Shown: positions 21,943-34,954, counted from the first letter of the stretch. The stretch: DNA of 64,000 nucleotides from Anniella stebbinsi (GCA_029215795.1 JARDYH010000007.1:22951763-23015762); one strand, 5' to 3'. The notes: a model not told the origin generated them from the letters alone. Made by a program: numbers and translations.

Positions 21943-23125
21943 ATCATTTGATACTTGGGCAATGTTTATATCCAAGCACAAGGTCAAGACAGATTTTTTT
22001 TTCTTCCCAGAGAAAAGCAACTGTGGGAAACACCAATCTAATGCATGGGGGGGCAGGGGGGCATTCAATGGAGCTTGCTGAGTAGAACATTTGCCTGGAT
22101 TGTGCCCCCAGAGCTTTAATGCAATGCATCTATTTACTAGGAAGTAAGTGCAATTGAACTCAGTGGATCTTACTTTCAAAAATAATGTTAATCATATTCT
22201 GCCAAAGGCAGTAAAGCTTTTATTTATTTATTTATTTTAAAAATAGTCTCATTACCCTTAAACTACATTTCTTTGAAGTTTCTGGTGTATAAAAATGTAC
22301 ATATTACTATTTAAAAAACAAAACAAAAAAACTGCTGCATTCTACAATTCCATCACTGACCTATCCTGTTTGGCAGTCCGTGTGCCATTCCAAACTTTAT
22401 GGAAATCCTAACGTTTCGCCTTCTCTTGCTGAAAAATTTCTGCCCTTTAGTGCTAAAACAACTTTCTATCTCTCCGCTGCCTTTTCTTTAACCTCCAAGA
22501 TATTGCAAGTCATCCTCTAAGTGGCGGTGTCATTTCAGTGTAATCATTGGTATAATCCTTTTAAAACTTCCCCAATCGGTTCATTTCATAGATGCTGAGC
22601 ATTCCTTCAAAGAGTCGAGATAGTTTTAAAATCCACTTTCATTTTCTAATCCAGGGCTGCGAAAAGGATTCACTGCATTACTTTTAGCTCTGAGACTTTC
22701 TGCTCAGCTTGGAAAGTCGACCAGAGTCATTGCTGTTTTGCCTTCCCCTTTCTGAGCATTAACTTTTCTCTGGCAGTTACAGCTAGCCCAGCAACCAACG
22801 CACAACCCAACACTCCTCACACCACAGAGGGGAATCGTTGCAAAGGGAATCGTTGCAAAGGGAATAGGTGCCAGCGGTGGTTGGTGGTTTCGATATGGGT
22901 ACGATTGTGAATACATTCTGGGTTTCAGTCAGAAAAAGCCAGAACTCTAAAGGAACTACCCAAGGTGCTGAACGCCACCCCCAAAATAGGTTCAGAAGCG
23001 CCCTATGATGTGTGTGGTTCATCACAGTTGCTGTGGCTGAGTAGTTATGGAATTCCTTTGTCATCTTTGCAGCATGGGTTGAAGTCCCCGGAACTCTGAA
23101 ATAACCATAATTACCTGATGATAGG
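21943..23125. other. Mostly unique sequence
   Basis: 22135-22195 contains a copy of the short AAGTAAGT...TTACTT motif and 22203-22232 a TTTA run. 22829-22866 has a 15-bp tandem (GGGAATCGTTGCAAA). 22360-22800 looks unique and could be conserved noncoding sequence. 22916-22992 (GTTTCAGTCAGAAAAAGCC, then CCCAAGGTGCTGA) has a relative at 46898-46975. Confidence 0.4.
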
Positions 23126-23582
23126 ATAGGGGTCATAGGTGTGCGCAGCACATTCCATTAGAGTGTGCACCCAGGAATTTTTTTTTTTTTAAAGATGAAC
23201 ATTTATTGAACACTCAGTCGAAAAGAATAATATTTTTATCCATTTATTTATTAAGCACTGTAGACATTGATGCCCTACTCTGTGCTTGGCTTGCCTGACC
23301 ATGTTGCAGGTGTGTGTGTGTGGGAATGATGAGACACTTCTCAAACCCTTGAATTGGTGGGGCTTGGTGGTGATACAGGCTTTTTCATTCCTGCTGCTGG
23401 GAGCAATGATGCTCTGGCAGTGGGTCTTTGGCGCAGAGCCAGAGCAGCCGGAGGGTCATTCCCGCTGTGTCTGGATCCCTACTCAATGGCCCCCTCAACT
23501 CGGCACTTATTACTTGAGGCATTAGGGTGTGCCTGGGCACACCTGGCACCCCCCCCCCCTTGCACACACCTATGATAGGGAT
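23126..23582. mobile_element. hAT-like element, CATAGGTGTG ends
   Basis: The element is 23134-23574 (441 bp) with ends CATAGGTGTGCGCA and TGCACACACCTATG. The flanks ATAGGGGT (23126-23133) and ATAGGGAT (23575-23582) match at 7 of 8 bases, so an 8-bp TSD. The interior has a GT run and A/T-rich DNA near the left end and is GC-richer on the right. Non-autonomous. Confidence 0.8.
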
Positions 23583-25034
23583 GTTAGATGACTGAGTTTC
23601 AAAGCTCAGTTCTTCTTGCTCCCAGTCTCATGTGCAGACTGCTTTTTGGGAGTTTGTTCAAATTGAAAAAGGGCTCAGTTTTCAAAGGTGTCCACTATTT
23701 CCCCATTGACTAAAGCAGTAAAATGTGAATTTCTTCAAATGCACATTTTTCAATTGTAAATGCAAGTTCAGGAATTTTTTTTAGAGAATATGCACTCCTC
23801 TTCATGTTTGGGATTGGGAATGGGGCATTTTAAAGTGATTGTGAACTGATTTCTTTTGTACACTCCTAGATTAGAATTTGCACCTACTCATCACAGCATA
23901 CAATAAGGACATATGTGACAAAGGTGACCACATTCACGTATGCGCTTACATACAGAGAACACTTCTACATCTTGTATCTTGTTCTGATTTCAGAATGCAA
24001 GCTTTGTGTTTTTGCTTTTGCATGAAAAAACATACATATTTCTAAGCATATTTTATTCCAAATGTATGCATCATTGTGCACATCTTTGAAATCTATGCTT
24101 TCTTCTCCCATTGATTAAAACATATGGGTGTGCATTCTTCAAACAATAAACATTTGTCAAATATATGCATGCTGTTGAATAGTTGTTGGTTTTTTTGGTC
24201 CATGAATCACAGTACAAGGTCAGAAATGTATGGACTTGAAACGCAAATTGCATAAGTTGTCTGGTGGTCTAGAAGGTGTGAACTGAGTAAATCCTGATAA
24301 AAAAAATGAACTGAAATAAATTTATCATATATCCCTACACTTTACATTATGTGTTTGTGTGTCGGGAAATGGGTTTCTCCCCTTCACCATGTGAAGATAA
24401 TCCTTGGGCAGATATGTATGTAGATTAGTTCAAAGGCTGAGCTGCATTGAAGGATTAACAGTTGATCATGGACTACTTCATATAATTCGTTGAATGGCAC
24501 CTTCTTTTTCCTACTCTGTGTGTGTGTATTTGTGGGGAGAACTACGGAAGTCCCACTATGCCTACAATGTAATTGTGAGGTGGTCATATATGTGCATGAT
24601 TTGTGCACTAAGTCTCCCTCACAGAGTATGTAAAAGAAAACACTGTTTCCATCCTCCATTGAGCTGCTCTGACAAACTTATTTCATATTTTGCGAACTTA
24701 TCCATAGCAGTAAAGCAAAAACAAAACTCTGTGTGTGTGTGTGTGGATTGGACAATCATGAGCATTATCTACAGCAGCCTTGAAAATGACCCATAATAAC
24801 GCAACGACGCGGGATCATCCAGTGAAATTGATTGTCAGTTGATTGAGGATAGACCAAAGGAAATGTTTCATTATACAACTGTCAGGAACTGTCAGTGGCT
24901 AAAACCAGAAACCTGTTTCTCATGGTTCCTGATATGCTGAGCTGCTATAGCCACTGGTTGGAGTATCATTCCTGATAGAAAATAAAAGGTTACTGTGTAA
25001 TGGAGAAAGAGATGGACAAATGGCAAGTAGGGTG
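23583..25034. other. Unassigned AT-rich sequence
   Basis: Short GT runs (about 24519-24532 and 24731-24746) and no recognised elements or coding features. Confidence 0.45.
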
Positions 25035-25197
25035 ATACAGGGTCTAGAAACCATGTCCTATGAGGAATGGTTGCAAGAGTTGGGTCTGTTTAGCATGAAG
25101 CAGAGAAGGACAAGGGGATATGTGATAGCTGTCTTCAGATAGCTTGTTCTCTGTTGCTCCAGAGGGCAGTACTAGAATCAAGCAGTAGAAATTGCAG

Positions 25198-25232
<35 letters not shown>

Positions 25233-25470
25233 TAAACATTAGGAGGAACTTCATTTGCAGTGCAAACAGAGCTGTTGGGTAATAAAACAGGCTCCTTAAA
25301 GATCTCCCACAAAGGATATGTGTTCTTCTTCATGGGAGGTCTTTAAGCATAGCCAGGTGGTCATCTGGCACGTATACTGTAAACTCATCCTACATTGCTG
25401 ATCCTGCACTGGGCAAAGGATGGACTAGATCATCTCCAAGGTTCCATCCAAACCTGTGGTTCTAGGCTAC
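25035..25470 (+). mobile_element. CR1 LINE 3' end, old
   Basis: CCTATGAGGAATGGTTGCAA, GAGTTGGGTCTGTTTAGCAT, GCTAAACATTAGGAGGAACT, CACTGGGCAAAGGATGGACT and CATCTCCAAGGTTCCATCCA trace the last part of a CR1 ORF and its 3' UTR. Strongly diverged, with an AT microsatellite expanded inside it at 25198-25230. Confidence 0.75.
25198..25230. repeat. (AT)n microsatellite inside CR1
   Basis: About 16 AT units immediately before GCTAAACATTAGG. Confidence 0.95.
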
Positions 25471-26750
25471 CAAGGACTAGCCATGTCACAGTAGAACCTC
25501 CATATTGGATGGAAATACCAGACTATTCTCATCTTATCTTGTGTGTGGACGTCCTGGAAGCATCTGCTGTCCACCGTGGAAGACTAAGGATGAACAGTTT
25601 GTTTCCAGTTCATATCAGTTTCCTGAATGTTAAGTCATTATCCATTCTGTTCTGTGTTCTCATCAATCTACTTGTTTTTAATGCACAAAGAATTGCATTG
25701 TTTTAATGGTGGGATTTTTATTTTTATTTTTGCAAACTGCACATTTTTGTATGCATTTTGCTCAATAATACTCATTTTGGTACACATGCAATTCTAAAAT
25801 ATGAATTATATACATTTTGGTACATCTTTGAGCTGAGAATTTTGTTGCAAAATTTGAGAAAACTGAAAGACAACTGTATTCCAATCTGCATGCTAGTCCA
25901 TAAAGAGCAAATCAGGCCACTAGGGATTGATCAAAGTCTTTGAGCATTCTAATGGAAGACATATGTCTGATCTATCAGGGTTCTTATAACCACAATTAGT
26001 TATTCAGTGTTGATCATATCTACTGTGTTGATGAAATCTCTTCCTGATCAACTTTCTAAAAGAAAATTTGAAAAAAAACGGTTCTGTAAAGAAAATCAAA
26101 ATGAAAAAAATCATTTGTTACGGAGTAGGCATTATTGCTAACTTCTTATTCAGCACCTCTTAAAAACTGCTTTAATTTAATGATAATGTGGCATTGCAAA
26201 TACATTTCCCTGTCAAACTGTAAATTGTAGTTTTTTAAAAAAGGAAAATGTTTCCATTGTTGAATTAAAGAGGCTTAGCATAAAAATTATGGAAAAGTAA
26301 TTAATGCTGAGATTTGATTCTAAACTACTTTTTGAAGTCTGTGGATCTACTTTAAACAAAAGTAGATTCCATTTTGCAAAAAACAAAATGTTTTATGAAC
26401 CCTAACAGGTCTTTTTAATACAAATAATTGGCATTTGCTTTGCTTCACGATGTGCCTCTTGATGAAATCTCACTTCAAGCATGAGCTGAACCCTACTCTG
26501 GAGGTCAATGTCAATGTTTTTGCATTGTGAACATTTCTTCAGAACATACCCTAACACAGCACAATCTTAGATTTGCTATGTCCCAATTTAATTTAGCCAT
26601 TGAAAAATTACTAAGAATGGATAAAATTGCTGTTATATCTACATGAGTACAATCAGAAGGAAATTTGCCTAGTAAATATATGTAGCCTTGTAAGAGCAAA
26701 TGTTCTCAGTTGGGCTACTGTTCCATCCCAACCAGTTTGTATGTGTGTAT
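25471..26750. other. Unassigned AT-rich sequence
   Basis: No recognised repeat or gene; frames are short. Confidence 0.45.
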
Positions 26751-26802
26751 TTCTTCTTCTCCTTCTTCTTCTTCTCATATATATATATATATATATATAT
26801 AT
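26751..26802. repeat. (TTC)n then (AT)n compound microsatellite
   Basis: TTC-type units at 26751-26776 run into an AT run at 26778-26802. Confidence 0.93.
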
Positions 26803-26805
26803 CAA

Positions 26806-27290
26806 TGAGTCAGTGGCAAATGTTTCTTTTCTGGGCATGGTTCTTGAAAAGATGGTTGCCAACAAACTCCAGTCACTTTTGGTTGATCTTTATGATGACC
26901 TATGATGGCAGAGAGATAGAGGGGGTGTGACTTTGTTGATTCTCCTTGATGGTATCCTTCTGGAATAATTGTCTGAGTTTGGACTGGGAGGTACTGCATT
27001 GCCATGGTTTCACTCCTAGTTGGATGGTCAGCTTGAGAAGGTGGTACTTGAGAGATACTGCTCAGTGCCAGGAATTCTCCAGTATGGGATTCCACAGGGG
27101 GTCAGTTTTGTCTCCCATGCCTACATGAAAAGGTTGAGTGTGGTCATCCGGAGCTTTGGAATGCACTGTCATCAGCATGCTGATGACCTGTAACACAGTT
27201 TCTCCTTTTCATCTTCTTCAGGTGAGGCTGTGGATGTGCTAAATCAGTGCCTGGCTGCAACAATGCGTTGGTGGCTGTCATCACATCTTG
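26806..27290 (+). mobile_element. L2 LINE fragment, very decayed
   Basis: Parallels the L2 copy at 9.4 kb: GTTCTTGAAAAGATGGTTGC (like LGKVIERVVA), TCTGAGTTTGGACTGGGAGG, GTTTCACTCCTAGTTGGATG, GGGATTCCACAGGGGGTCAG (GVPQGS block), CATCAGCATGCTGATGACCT (near YADD) and GGTGAGGCTGTGGATGTGCT. There are many indels and stops. Confidence 0.8.
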
Positions 27291-29761
27291 TGGCTGCAAA
27301 CTCTAGAGTTTGACTATATTTCTACACAAGAAGTATTTTGTGAAGTAGCATTTCCTTTTGACTGTTCAATGGGAAGCCTATCAAAAGGACTTCAAAACAA
27401 GAGCTCCTCTTCTGTTTGTCCCCTGAAAACTGGGTCTATTCTCTCTGAACATATGGGTTCCATTCACCCATGTGTTTATAACCACTGGTATCCTTATCCT
27501 CTATGAATTTATCTAATCCCCTTTCAAGCCACCAAAGATAGTAGACATATTTGAGGCAGTGAATTTCTTGTATGCTCTTCAGATGCTTCAACTCTTATGG
27601 AATTCTGGAATTTGCTTCACATTTTAAGTCATGTGAAATTTCAAGAGCAACACCAATTACGGGACTATCTTTAAATGAGAGGCTGCTACAAACCAGAGTG
27701 GACTTTACGCATCTGAACAACAAATATGTCGGCAAACTTTTTTTGTCTTTATTTCAGTACGCTATCAGGGCAACTACATAAGACCTTAAAAGGACAGAAG
27801 AAGTCACATTTGCATTAGCAGATCTTCGAAAGAAGTTTGTATCCTAAGCCACCCATGCTGCTATCCAGGGAGCGATAGTGTATGGCTCTCAGCAGTTTAC
27901 AGTATGATGAGAATTCTCTTATCAATCCACTGTGCCTAAAGCAATCTTACACAGGTTTTCAGACCACAAAGATAAAGAAGCTTTAAAAGCCAAAGAGGCT
28001 AAGAACCAAGTTATTGCCATGTTCACTCATAAATACTGAGCTTTCTTAAGTAATATACTACCAATCACCTTGCATGCTCAAGAATGTCAACTGTTTAGCA
28101 CTCTACTCTCTCCTATGTGACCTGGATTTCCACTGAGCCTTTCTCATCTAGGTAATAGTGCCATTTTAATAGCACGAGGATTGCCCAAAAGACCCAGTAG
28201 TTTCTTTGTTGTGAACATCTTTATATCTGTTCTCAGGTTTGGCCAATTTAGGCATTCATCAGGTGAGCACAAAGTGGGGCCAAGAGGGTAAAGGCTAGAA
28301 CAGTGACTGTAGTAGTAATGAAATAATAGTCTTCTGAGAACTCAAGGAGTTATTCTTGTTTCTTCTAGGTAAGCTTTTCCATGGTGAAAACAGCAATGAA
28401 AACACCAAGTGAAATTCTAGTTGCTTTGCTATTCCATTCAAGTGAATTGTGATGCCAATATCAAATTGCTAACATTGCCAATAAACAAATCTATAGTGTG
28501 GTCACACTTGAAATACTGTTCTGGTTGCCTCATCCCCCCAAAAATGGTATTGTACCTTTGCTCTGATGTAGCAGGACAAAATAGATGTTCTTAATGGCCA
28601 AGCCCACAACTTTGGCTTAACCTGTGAAATCTATCAATGGATATTATCAGGAGCTGCAGGACTCAAACTGATAGCCTTTGGGTCTGTGTAGTTGCCTTGT
28701 GTAGAGATCCACCAAAGTGCAGGTTGCAGCATGTTTCTATATAATGAAATACTCTCACACTGACCTTATCCACCAGCCAGCCATTGGGCAGAAAGACTAT
28801 AAGAGGGGTTGTCATTTAAGTGAAACCTTGCCTAGCAACATAGTCATTCTGAGCTTCTGTGTTTTTTCTGTATCCTTTGATCCTGACTTGCTCTCTGGTC
28901 CAAACATCTGGCTTCAGGTCTTAACTCTAGTCTCCTGGGGGCTGTCTTGACAGTGCTGGGTTGCTGCTGCTTTGGAGAAAATTCCATGCTTTCACTGCTG
29001 CGGGGTGGCGGAGACTAATCTTGACGCAGAAGGCAGTATGGGTTTTCTGGTGGCCATTTGGCTCACCAGGCTTGCCCTCTGCCTGGGCTTTCAGCGACCA
29101 ATTAGGGGTCGCCATCCACCTGGAAATGCCTCCACCTCGATGCCAGAGCAAGGATAGATGATTGAAGGGCCATACTCAACTCGCTCCAGAGTATAAAGTT
29201 GGGGCAAATTCCCAACTTTTTAAAAATTTGAAACTTTACAGAAAGCCCCATGGTGGTTTTGACATAGCTGCTGCATTGTATAACTGGCACAGCACCACCG
29301 TGCAGCCACCACAGGGCTTTTAAAAGATATAGGCAACCCCCCTGGTCATATTCCTAATCCCCACAACCCTTAGAGCACTGGTTGTACAGATGAGCGAGAA
29401 GTAGATTCGGTTATTATTCTTTTTGACCAAAGTTCTTCATATTCAGGATTAATAAAGCTTGCTGTATGAACCATCCAAATGCATGAGAAAGCAAAAGCGA
29501 CAGATTAGCAGATTCCTAGCTCCCTATGAAAAGCCTGCGCGTTTCAAAAAGAAGCAAAAAATTAGGGAAAAGACTGAAACCATTTATTTTCCACATGAAA
29601 GACCAGTGAAACCTGGTGCTTATAAATGCTAATAAGTAGGTGCTACCGACACTGTTGCTGACACACACGCGTGATAAATTATAGTATTGCATATGGTATA
29701 TTGTGGCAATTAAAGCGAAAGTGGTAGAGGGATAAAATTGGTGAAGTGCTGTTTCCTGCAA
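27291..29761. other. Unassigned sequence
   Basis: I see no recognisable element. The small open frames on opposite strands at about 28930-29290 overlap and carry no domain. Confidence 0.4.
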
Positions 29762-29764
29762 CAT

Positions 29765-29765
<1 letters not shown>

Positions 29766-29803
<38 letters not shown>
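29766..29803. repeat. (CT)n microsatellite, left part
   Basis: CT run interrupted by the element at 29804; the run continues at 30160. Confidence 0.95.
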
Positions 29804-29805
<2 letters not shown>

Positions 29806-30159
29806 CTGCCTCTACACGAGAGGTTTAAAGCTCTTTCAAGTCTCATTAAAAAATTTACCTCTACATGAGCGGAGCGCAAATCGGGAGTTGAGGCGCGTTA
29901 TCTATCCAATTATGCGCATTATCGAATGCGCGTTAAGTAGCGAGTTTTATTTTGCTGCAGCTGTTAAAGCGCATTTTGACTATGTGAACAAGCAATTCTC
30001 TGCATTAACTACTTCTAAAGCGCATTTCAAACAACTGGTAAGGCCACCAGTTGTGCGTTCAATTATCTCCCGTGTACAGTCTTTTGCCATAAAGAGCTTC
30101 CGAGAAGATGTGCATAATCGGAGAACCAGGCGTCAAACCGAATTCTTGTAGAGGCGACC
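29804..30159. mobile_element. TIR element inserted in a CT microsatellite
   Basis: The ends are GGCTGCCTCTACACGAG and TTGTAGAGGCGACC, whose complement is GGTCGCCTCTACAA: an inverted repeat with a TCTACA core. CT repeats lie on both sides; a 3-bp TCT duplication is compatible but cannot be proved in a repeat. The interior is rich in GCGCATT-type motifs and has no protein. The ends resemble those at 35410, 61398, 62349 and 62897. Confidence 0.68.
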
Positions 30160-30212
30160 TCTCTCTCTCTGTCTGTCTGTCTCTCTCACACACACACACA
30201 AACACACACACT
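30160..30212. repeat. (CT)n/(GTCT)n/(CA)n compound repeat
   Basis: CT run, three GTCT units, then CA units with one AA interruption. Confidence 0.93.
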
Positions 30213-30335
30213 AACAATTTTGTTAATTTTGGTTTGGTTTTGCCAACTGCGTGTTCACTAGGCAAAGCTATTCCTTTTCTTTTTCTTGTTGGTTATTGAA
30301 AGGCAATGAACGCACCAACAAGTGAAGGAAAGAAG

Positions 30336-30390
30336 TTTAATTTTTGTAAACTGCCAGAGAGCTTTGGCTATGGGGCAGTATATAAATGTA

Positions 30391-30428
<38 letters not shown>

Positions 30429-30450
30429 CAACAACAACAATAATAATAAT
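30336..30450 (+). mobile_element. L2 3' tail with (AAT)n/(AAC)n
   Basis: TTTTTGTAAACTGCCAGAGA then GCTTTGGCTATGGGGCAGTA and an AAT run with an internal AAC block. Same arrangement as 13938-14042. Confidence 0.87.
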
Positions 30451-31204
30451 GCTAAAATGGGAGAATATAGCCAAAAAAACACAAGACAGTACATTCAAAG
30501 CATACAGCATACATTCCTTCAGCTCCTGGGAACCCCATACACTTTTTAAGATAAGATCAGCAGCAAACCTAATCCCATAATGCCCTAGCCCACAGTACCT
30601 GTCCTGATCAGGGTACACAGCTTCTGCATTGGGAGAGTTCCTCCCATTCTGGACATGATCCCATGACTTCATTCATCATGCATCCTTGTAGACTGAAAAA
30701 CCATCAGCCTCAACAATTGGCAGCCAACCAGCCACACCCAAAGAGCTCCTATCTCCTCTCTTGACTGGCTTTGAGATTCTGTTGAAGTTTTCATCAACAG
30801 CCGTAATCCTGGGAATTAGAATAGCTACCCTGCTTCCCATCCACTCAACCAACAGGCACAATGGCACTCAAGACATGGGCAGGGGACTCCTTGATATACA
30901 ATGGTCTTCTGCGTTTCCAATACGGGTTTCTCTAAATTTCTCTTCCAACCCAACCCCCACGAATCCTCACTTCATTCTGTCCCATTTCTGCACCATTTCT
31001 CCTAAGATACACGTTTGTTGTAGGCAATGTTGCCCATTACACACATTTTGCAAGCAGTATTCCCTAATATAATGCATTTGGACACATTGTTTCCTCTGAT
31101 ATATGCATTTTTGTCTACACATTTTGCTAATATACACATTCCGTGCACAGTTTATGATTGGAGAACTGCATCACGAAATTCAGAAAAAAATGTGAATACT
31201 GAAG
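30451..31204. other. Unassigned sequence
   Basis: No recognised repeat or gene. Confidence 0.4.
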
Positions 31205-31560
31205 GATATTTATTGATTTTATTTATTTATTTATTTTTATTTATTTATTTATTTTATTTCTAACCTGCCTCTCCATCCAGATTGAGGCGGGGAACAACAA
31301 TAAATATAAATATAAAAATCATAAAATAGATAAACCATTAAAACAGATAAAAACAAATACATTATTAAAAACATCTTAAAATTCAACTGGGTAGGCCTGC
31401 TGGAAGAGAGCAGTCTTCACAGCTCTTTTAAATTCCAGAAGTCTGCTAATTTGTCAAATCTCCTCCGGCAGGCCATTCCACAGTCTGGGAGCGGCAGAAG
31501 AGAAGGTCCTCTGGGTAACACTCATCAGCCTAGTTGGTGAATCAGTTGGGGGGGGTGGGT
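31205..31560 (-). mobile_element. LINE 3' region (L2-like)
   Basis: TTTATT repeats at the left, CTAACCTGCCTCTCCATCCA, then GCAGTCTTCACAGCTCTTTT, GGCAGGCCATTCCACAGTCT and GAAGGTCCTCTGGGTAACAC. On the minus strand this reads as the end of an L2-like ORF2 plus 3' UTR. Confidence 0.65.
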
Positions 31561-32928
31561 GTGCAGATTAAGTAATTTCTCTTCCAACCTTTCTCTCTAG
31601 CTCTTTATTAATTGCACTGCTGCTACAATAAATTTCTCAGCCTAATCCAATTCATTTCTCTGAAAACAAACAAACAAACAAAAAGAGACTGGATAACAAC
31701 ACTGGACTAAACTGCAGGGGCATTGTACATTACTCTAACTCCCCATGCCAGCAAGATGAGTAGAACTCTGGGCTATGCTTCCTCAGCCACAGACCTGCCC
31801 CTTGCAATATGTTTATCACAATGATGGATTTCATTTGCACGCACAGGGAGGTTAATTTTTAAGATGTTACCTAACTCAGAAAAGCATGCTTTTAAAAAAG
31901 ATCTCACTTAAAAATGCCATGAGTTGCCTTCACTGCAATGTTGTTGTTGTTTTAGTTTTGGGTAGACACACTGCTGCCTTTTTACAGGCTGGTCAGATTG
32001 AATTGAACCCTTGACTGTTTGTGATAAATTTGCAGTAAACTTTGAGGATAAAGTTGCTCAGACGTGCCATGACTTGGACTCCATAGGGCAGGCATGGACA
32101 ACCTTCCATGGCCCTTTGAGAAACTGTCCTGGACACCACCACAAAATGGTTGCCATGGGAGGTGTGGCTAGTAATAAAGGAGAAATAGCATGTCCATAAT
32201 GCTGAGTAAGGGTTTGAGCCCCCATTCACTAATCACATCTTTTAAAGCCACATTTTCTGGTGCCAACAGAATCCTATTTCACAGAAGGCTAACTTGCAGG
32301 ATGATAGTATCCTACAATAATTACTGGCGACCCAGTAGGAGTATTTCTGCAGACATCTCTTATCAACCCCCTGAAGAAGGCCTTGAATAACAACACAGGC
32401 CAAAATGCATTTGGCTTGGAAATAAAGCATCTTAGCATTCTGAAAACCTGCTTTTCTTCCTTTTTCTGCCCTCAGTTGGATGCTCTCCTCCTTTTGGTTT
32501 TTTGGGTTTTTGTAACACAATTCATTATCATTTTATGTTTCACTAACCTTAGCCCAATGTCAATAGTTTTGGGGGTCAGACATTTCTATCAATATAATAA
32601 AGAGTTCTATATTCATCCCCCCTCTTCTCATGTAGAAATATTTTGAGGAAAATGTGGTAAGGGAAAAAGGAGTTGTGGGGAAAAGAAATATAAAAGGAAA
32701 TAGCAATAGAAAGACTTTCTCAGCTTCCAGGGTATGTTTGAAGGCAAAGAATAAAGCAGTAGAGCTAAGCATGCCTGGGTCTGGTCAGTGCGTGAATGCA
32801 AGATTGATTCATAACCAAGAATGGATGAAAACAAAAAGCTGGGTCTGCAATGTAATTCAAACTTATCACCTTCACACTTCCAAAACATACATGCAATATT
32901 TGCACCATTCCAAATTCTGCAATATTCC

Positions 32929-32929
<1 letters not shown>
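31561..32929. other. Unassigned sequence
   Basis: Around 32360-32440 there is CCCCTGAAGAAGGCCTTGAA followed by GGAAATAAAGC, which resembles a retroelement 3' end, but no boundaries are visible. No gene is recognised. Confidence 0.35.
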
Positions 32930-32963
<34 letters not shown>

Positions 32964-32966
32964 AAC

Positions 32967-33013
<47 letters not shown>

Positions 33014-33030
33014 ATATACATATATATGAA
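32930..33030. repeat. (TA)n/(CA)n compound microsatellite
   Basis: Alternating AT and CA runs over about 100 bp. The 111- to 171-codon frames crossing it are products of the repeat (Tyr/Ile and His/Thr strings). Confidence 0.95.
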
Positions 33031-33383
33031 GCTCATATTAAAAAGTTCACAAAGATACACATATTCAGGAAAATTGTGCACAAAAATGCATACAATCAGG
33101 AAATGTCCATTAAAAAAAAGTATGCTGAGAAAAGTAGCCACAACAATACTTTATAGTAGGGGAAAATAACTTGCATTATTAGAGAAGCGTGCTCAAAAAC
33201 TAATGCATTTGGAAAAGTATGTACAAAGATGCATACATAGATGAATGTACATGAAGATGTGTACAAGCTTCCATGTGGACTTGAACAAATTCATACTATG
33301 ATGTGCAAGCAGGACGGAACGTAGGAAAAAATGAGAGAGAAAAAGAGGAATCGAACTTGGCAGATTTGTCAATCCCTAGTTAG

Positions 33384-33432
33384 AACCACCTTGAGTTTTA
33401 TGGAAGAAAGGTGAGATATAAATGTAATAAAT
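33384..33432 (+). mobile_element. SINE or LINE 3' tail
   Basis: ACCACCTTGAGTTTTATGGA then GAGATATAAATGTAATAAAT, the tail found on the SINE at 591-829. Confidence 0.6.
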
Positions 33433-34194
33433 ACCTTAAGTGGGAAGGTATTCAGATGGGGGTGTGTGACTGATTTCACTGTGGGAGGGAAAAGGATTAA
33501 GTGAAGTATAAATCAACCATGAATGAAATTTATCACAGCCCACCACTACAAGGTTATTACATTACAAAAGTGTATCAGTTTTACTCCCCTTTAACTGTCA
33601 GGATTCCTTTCAACAAATCTCTTAATTGTAGTTTTGTTAGCGTCCTGAGAATTGTGTGTTAAAGATCCCCATGTAAGGACAGACGATTAAGGTACTTCTG
33701 GTCTGTGTCAATTTCACATACATTCAATTGTAAGACTATTACATCCAATTTCTGCAAATAATTAAAAAAAAGAAAAACATGAAAACTCACACTTCTATTT
33801 GCGCTGAAATATGCATTTCTGGGTGTGTGAAATTTCCTCTAATATATGTATTTCCATACACCATTTTTACTTGAGAACTGCACTGCAAAATCTGCATGTG
33901 TCTGTAGTCTGAGGAACAACTGTGTTCAAATTCGCATATTGCTCTAGTAAGTATAAGTGAGGTTGGGTCATTTGAAAATGTAGAGCAGATACTGCCCTCT
34001 ATGATCCCTATTCCTATGTTACACTAAATAAATAGTTTTGTTTGTTTGTTTACTTAGATATACAAGATTCCACTCCCACTCCTACCCACTATCTGCATCA
34101 GTACGACAACTTGCCAGGATGGGAGGTTTATTTCTTCAAATGGCCCGTAGTTAAATTATGACATTTGCTACTATAAGACATAGTGATGGCCATC
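33433..34194. other. Unassigned AT-rich sequence
   Basis: No recognised repeat or gene. Confidence 0.4.
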
Positions 34195-34437
34195 AATCTG
34201 GAATGCATTAAAAGGGAGTTAGACAAATTTATGGAGGTGAAAGCTGTTAATGGCTACAAGTCCAGTATCAGAGGCAGTATGCCTGTGTATACCAGTTGCT
34301 GGGGAACTTGAGCAGAAGGGTGCTATTGCGTCCAAGTCCTACTTGGAAGTTTCCCATAGGCTGCTAGTTGGCCACTGTGAACAACATGCCGGATGAGATG
34401 AAACTTGGACTGATCCAACATGGCTCTTCTTATGTTT
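34195..34437 (+). mobile_element. CR1 LINE 3' end
   Basis: AAAAGGGAGTTAGACAAATT, CAGTTGCTGGGGAACTTGAG, AGTTGGCCACTGTGAACAAC and CTGATCCAACATGGCTCTTC followed by TTATGTTTT. A typical CR1 3' end of the subfamily lacking ATTCTATG. Confidence 0.85.
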
Positions 34438-34954
34438 TTAATCCTGCCTTCTCTCATTCTTCTCCTGCATCCCCCCACTAACACCATAGGGCAAGTTGCA
34501 CAAGTAAAAAATAAATCCCATTGGCACCAATAGGATTATTTAATATAATGGGGTCATTGAATATGTATGATTATTTTGGGGGAGACATGGGGAAAAGGTG
34601 GATTTTTCCCCCTAGTTAAATTTCAATTTATCTGGGAGTATGTCAAGATGACAGAATCTCATTTAAAAGCTGCAAAGGCAGCTGACAAAAAGTGCATTAA
34701 AAATTAGATTTTGAATTCAAAATATGAACGCCTTAAATCACTACAGGCATGTCTGCAGGACAAGATTGATACCAGATGCTATTTAGTACATGTTATTAAC
34801 AAACCATTCAAGCCTTGAAGGGACCTTGTCACTACATAACTTCTGTCTATGTAAATAAGATTGAAGCAAGGATTTATATTGCTCGCAATATCAAGCACCC
34901 AGTACATCAAAGTTACAGGACAGAAAGCAGTACTCACGTTAAGAAAGTAATCAT

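Noticed and set aside
21487..22179. 230-codon open frame on the minus strand, the longest in the window
   Set aside because: It crosses a tRNA-SINE and a hAT insertion, has no domain or splice context, and its composition is that of translated repeat.
32654..33169. 171-codon frame (+) and overlapping minus-strand frames
   Set aside because: The centre encodes Tyr/Ile and His/Thr strings from a TA/CA microsatellite.
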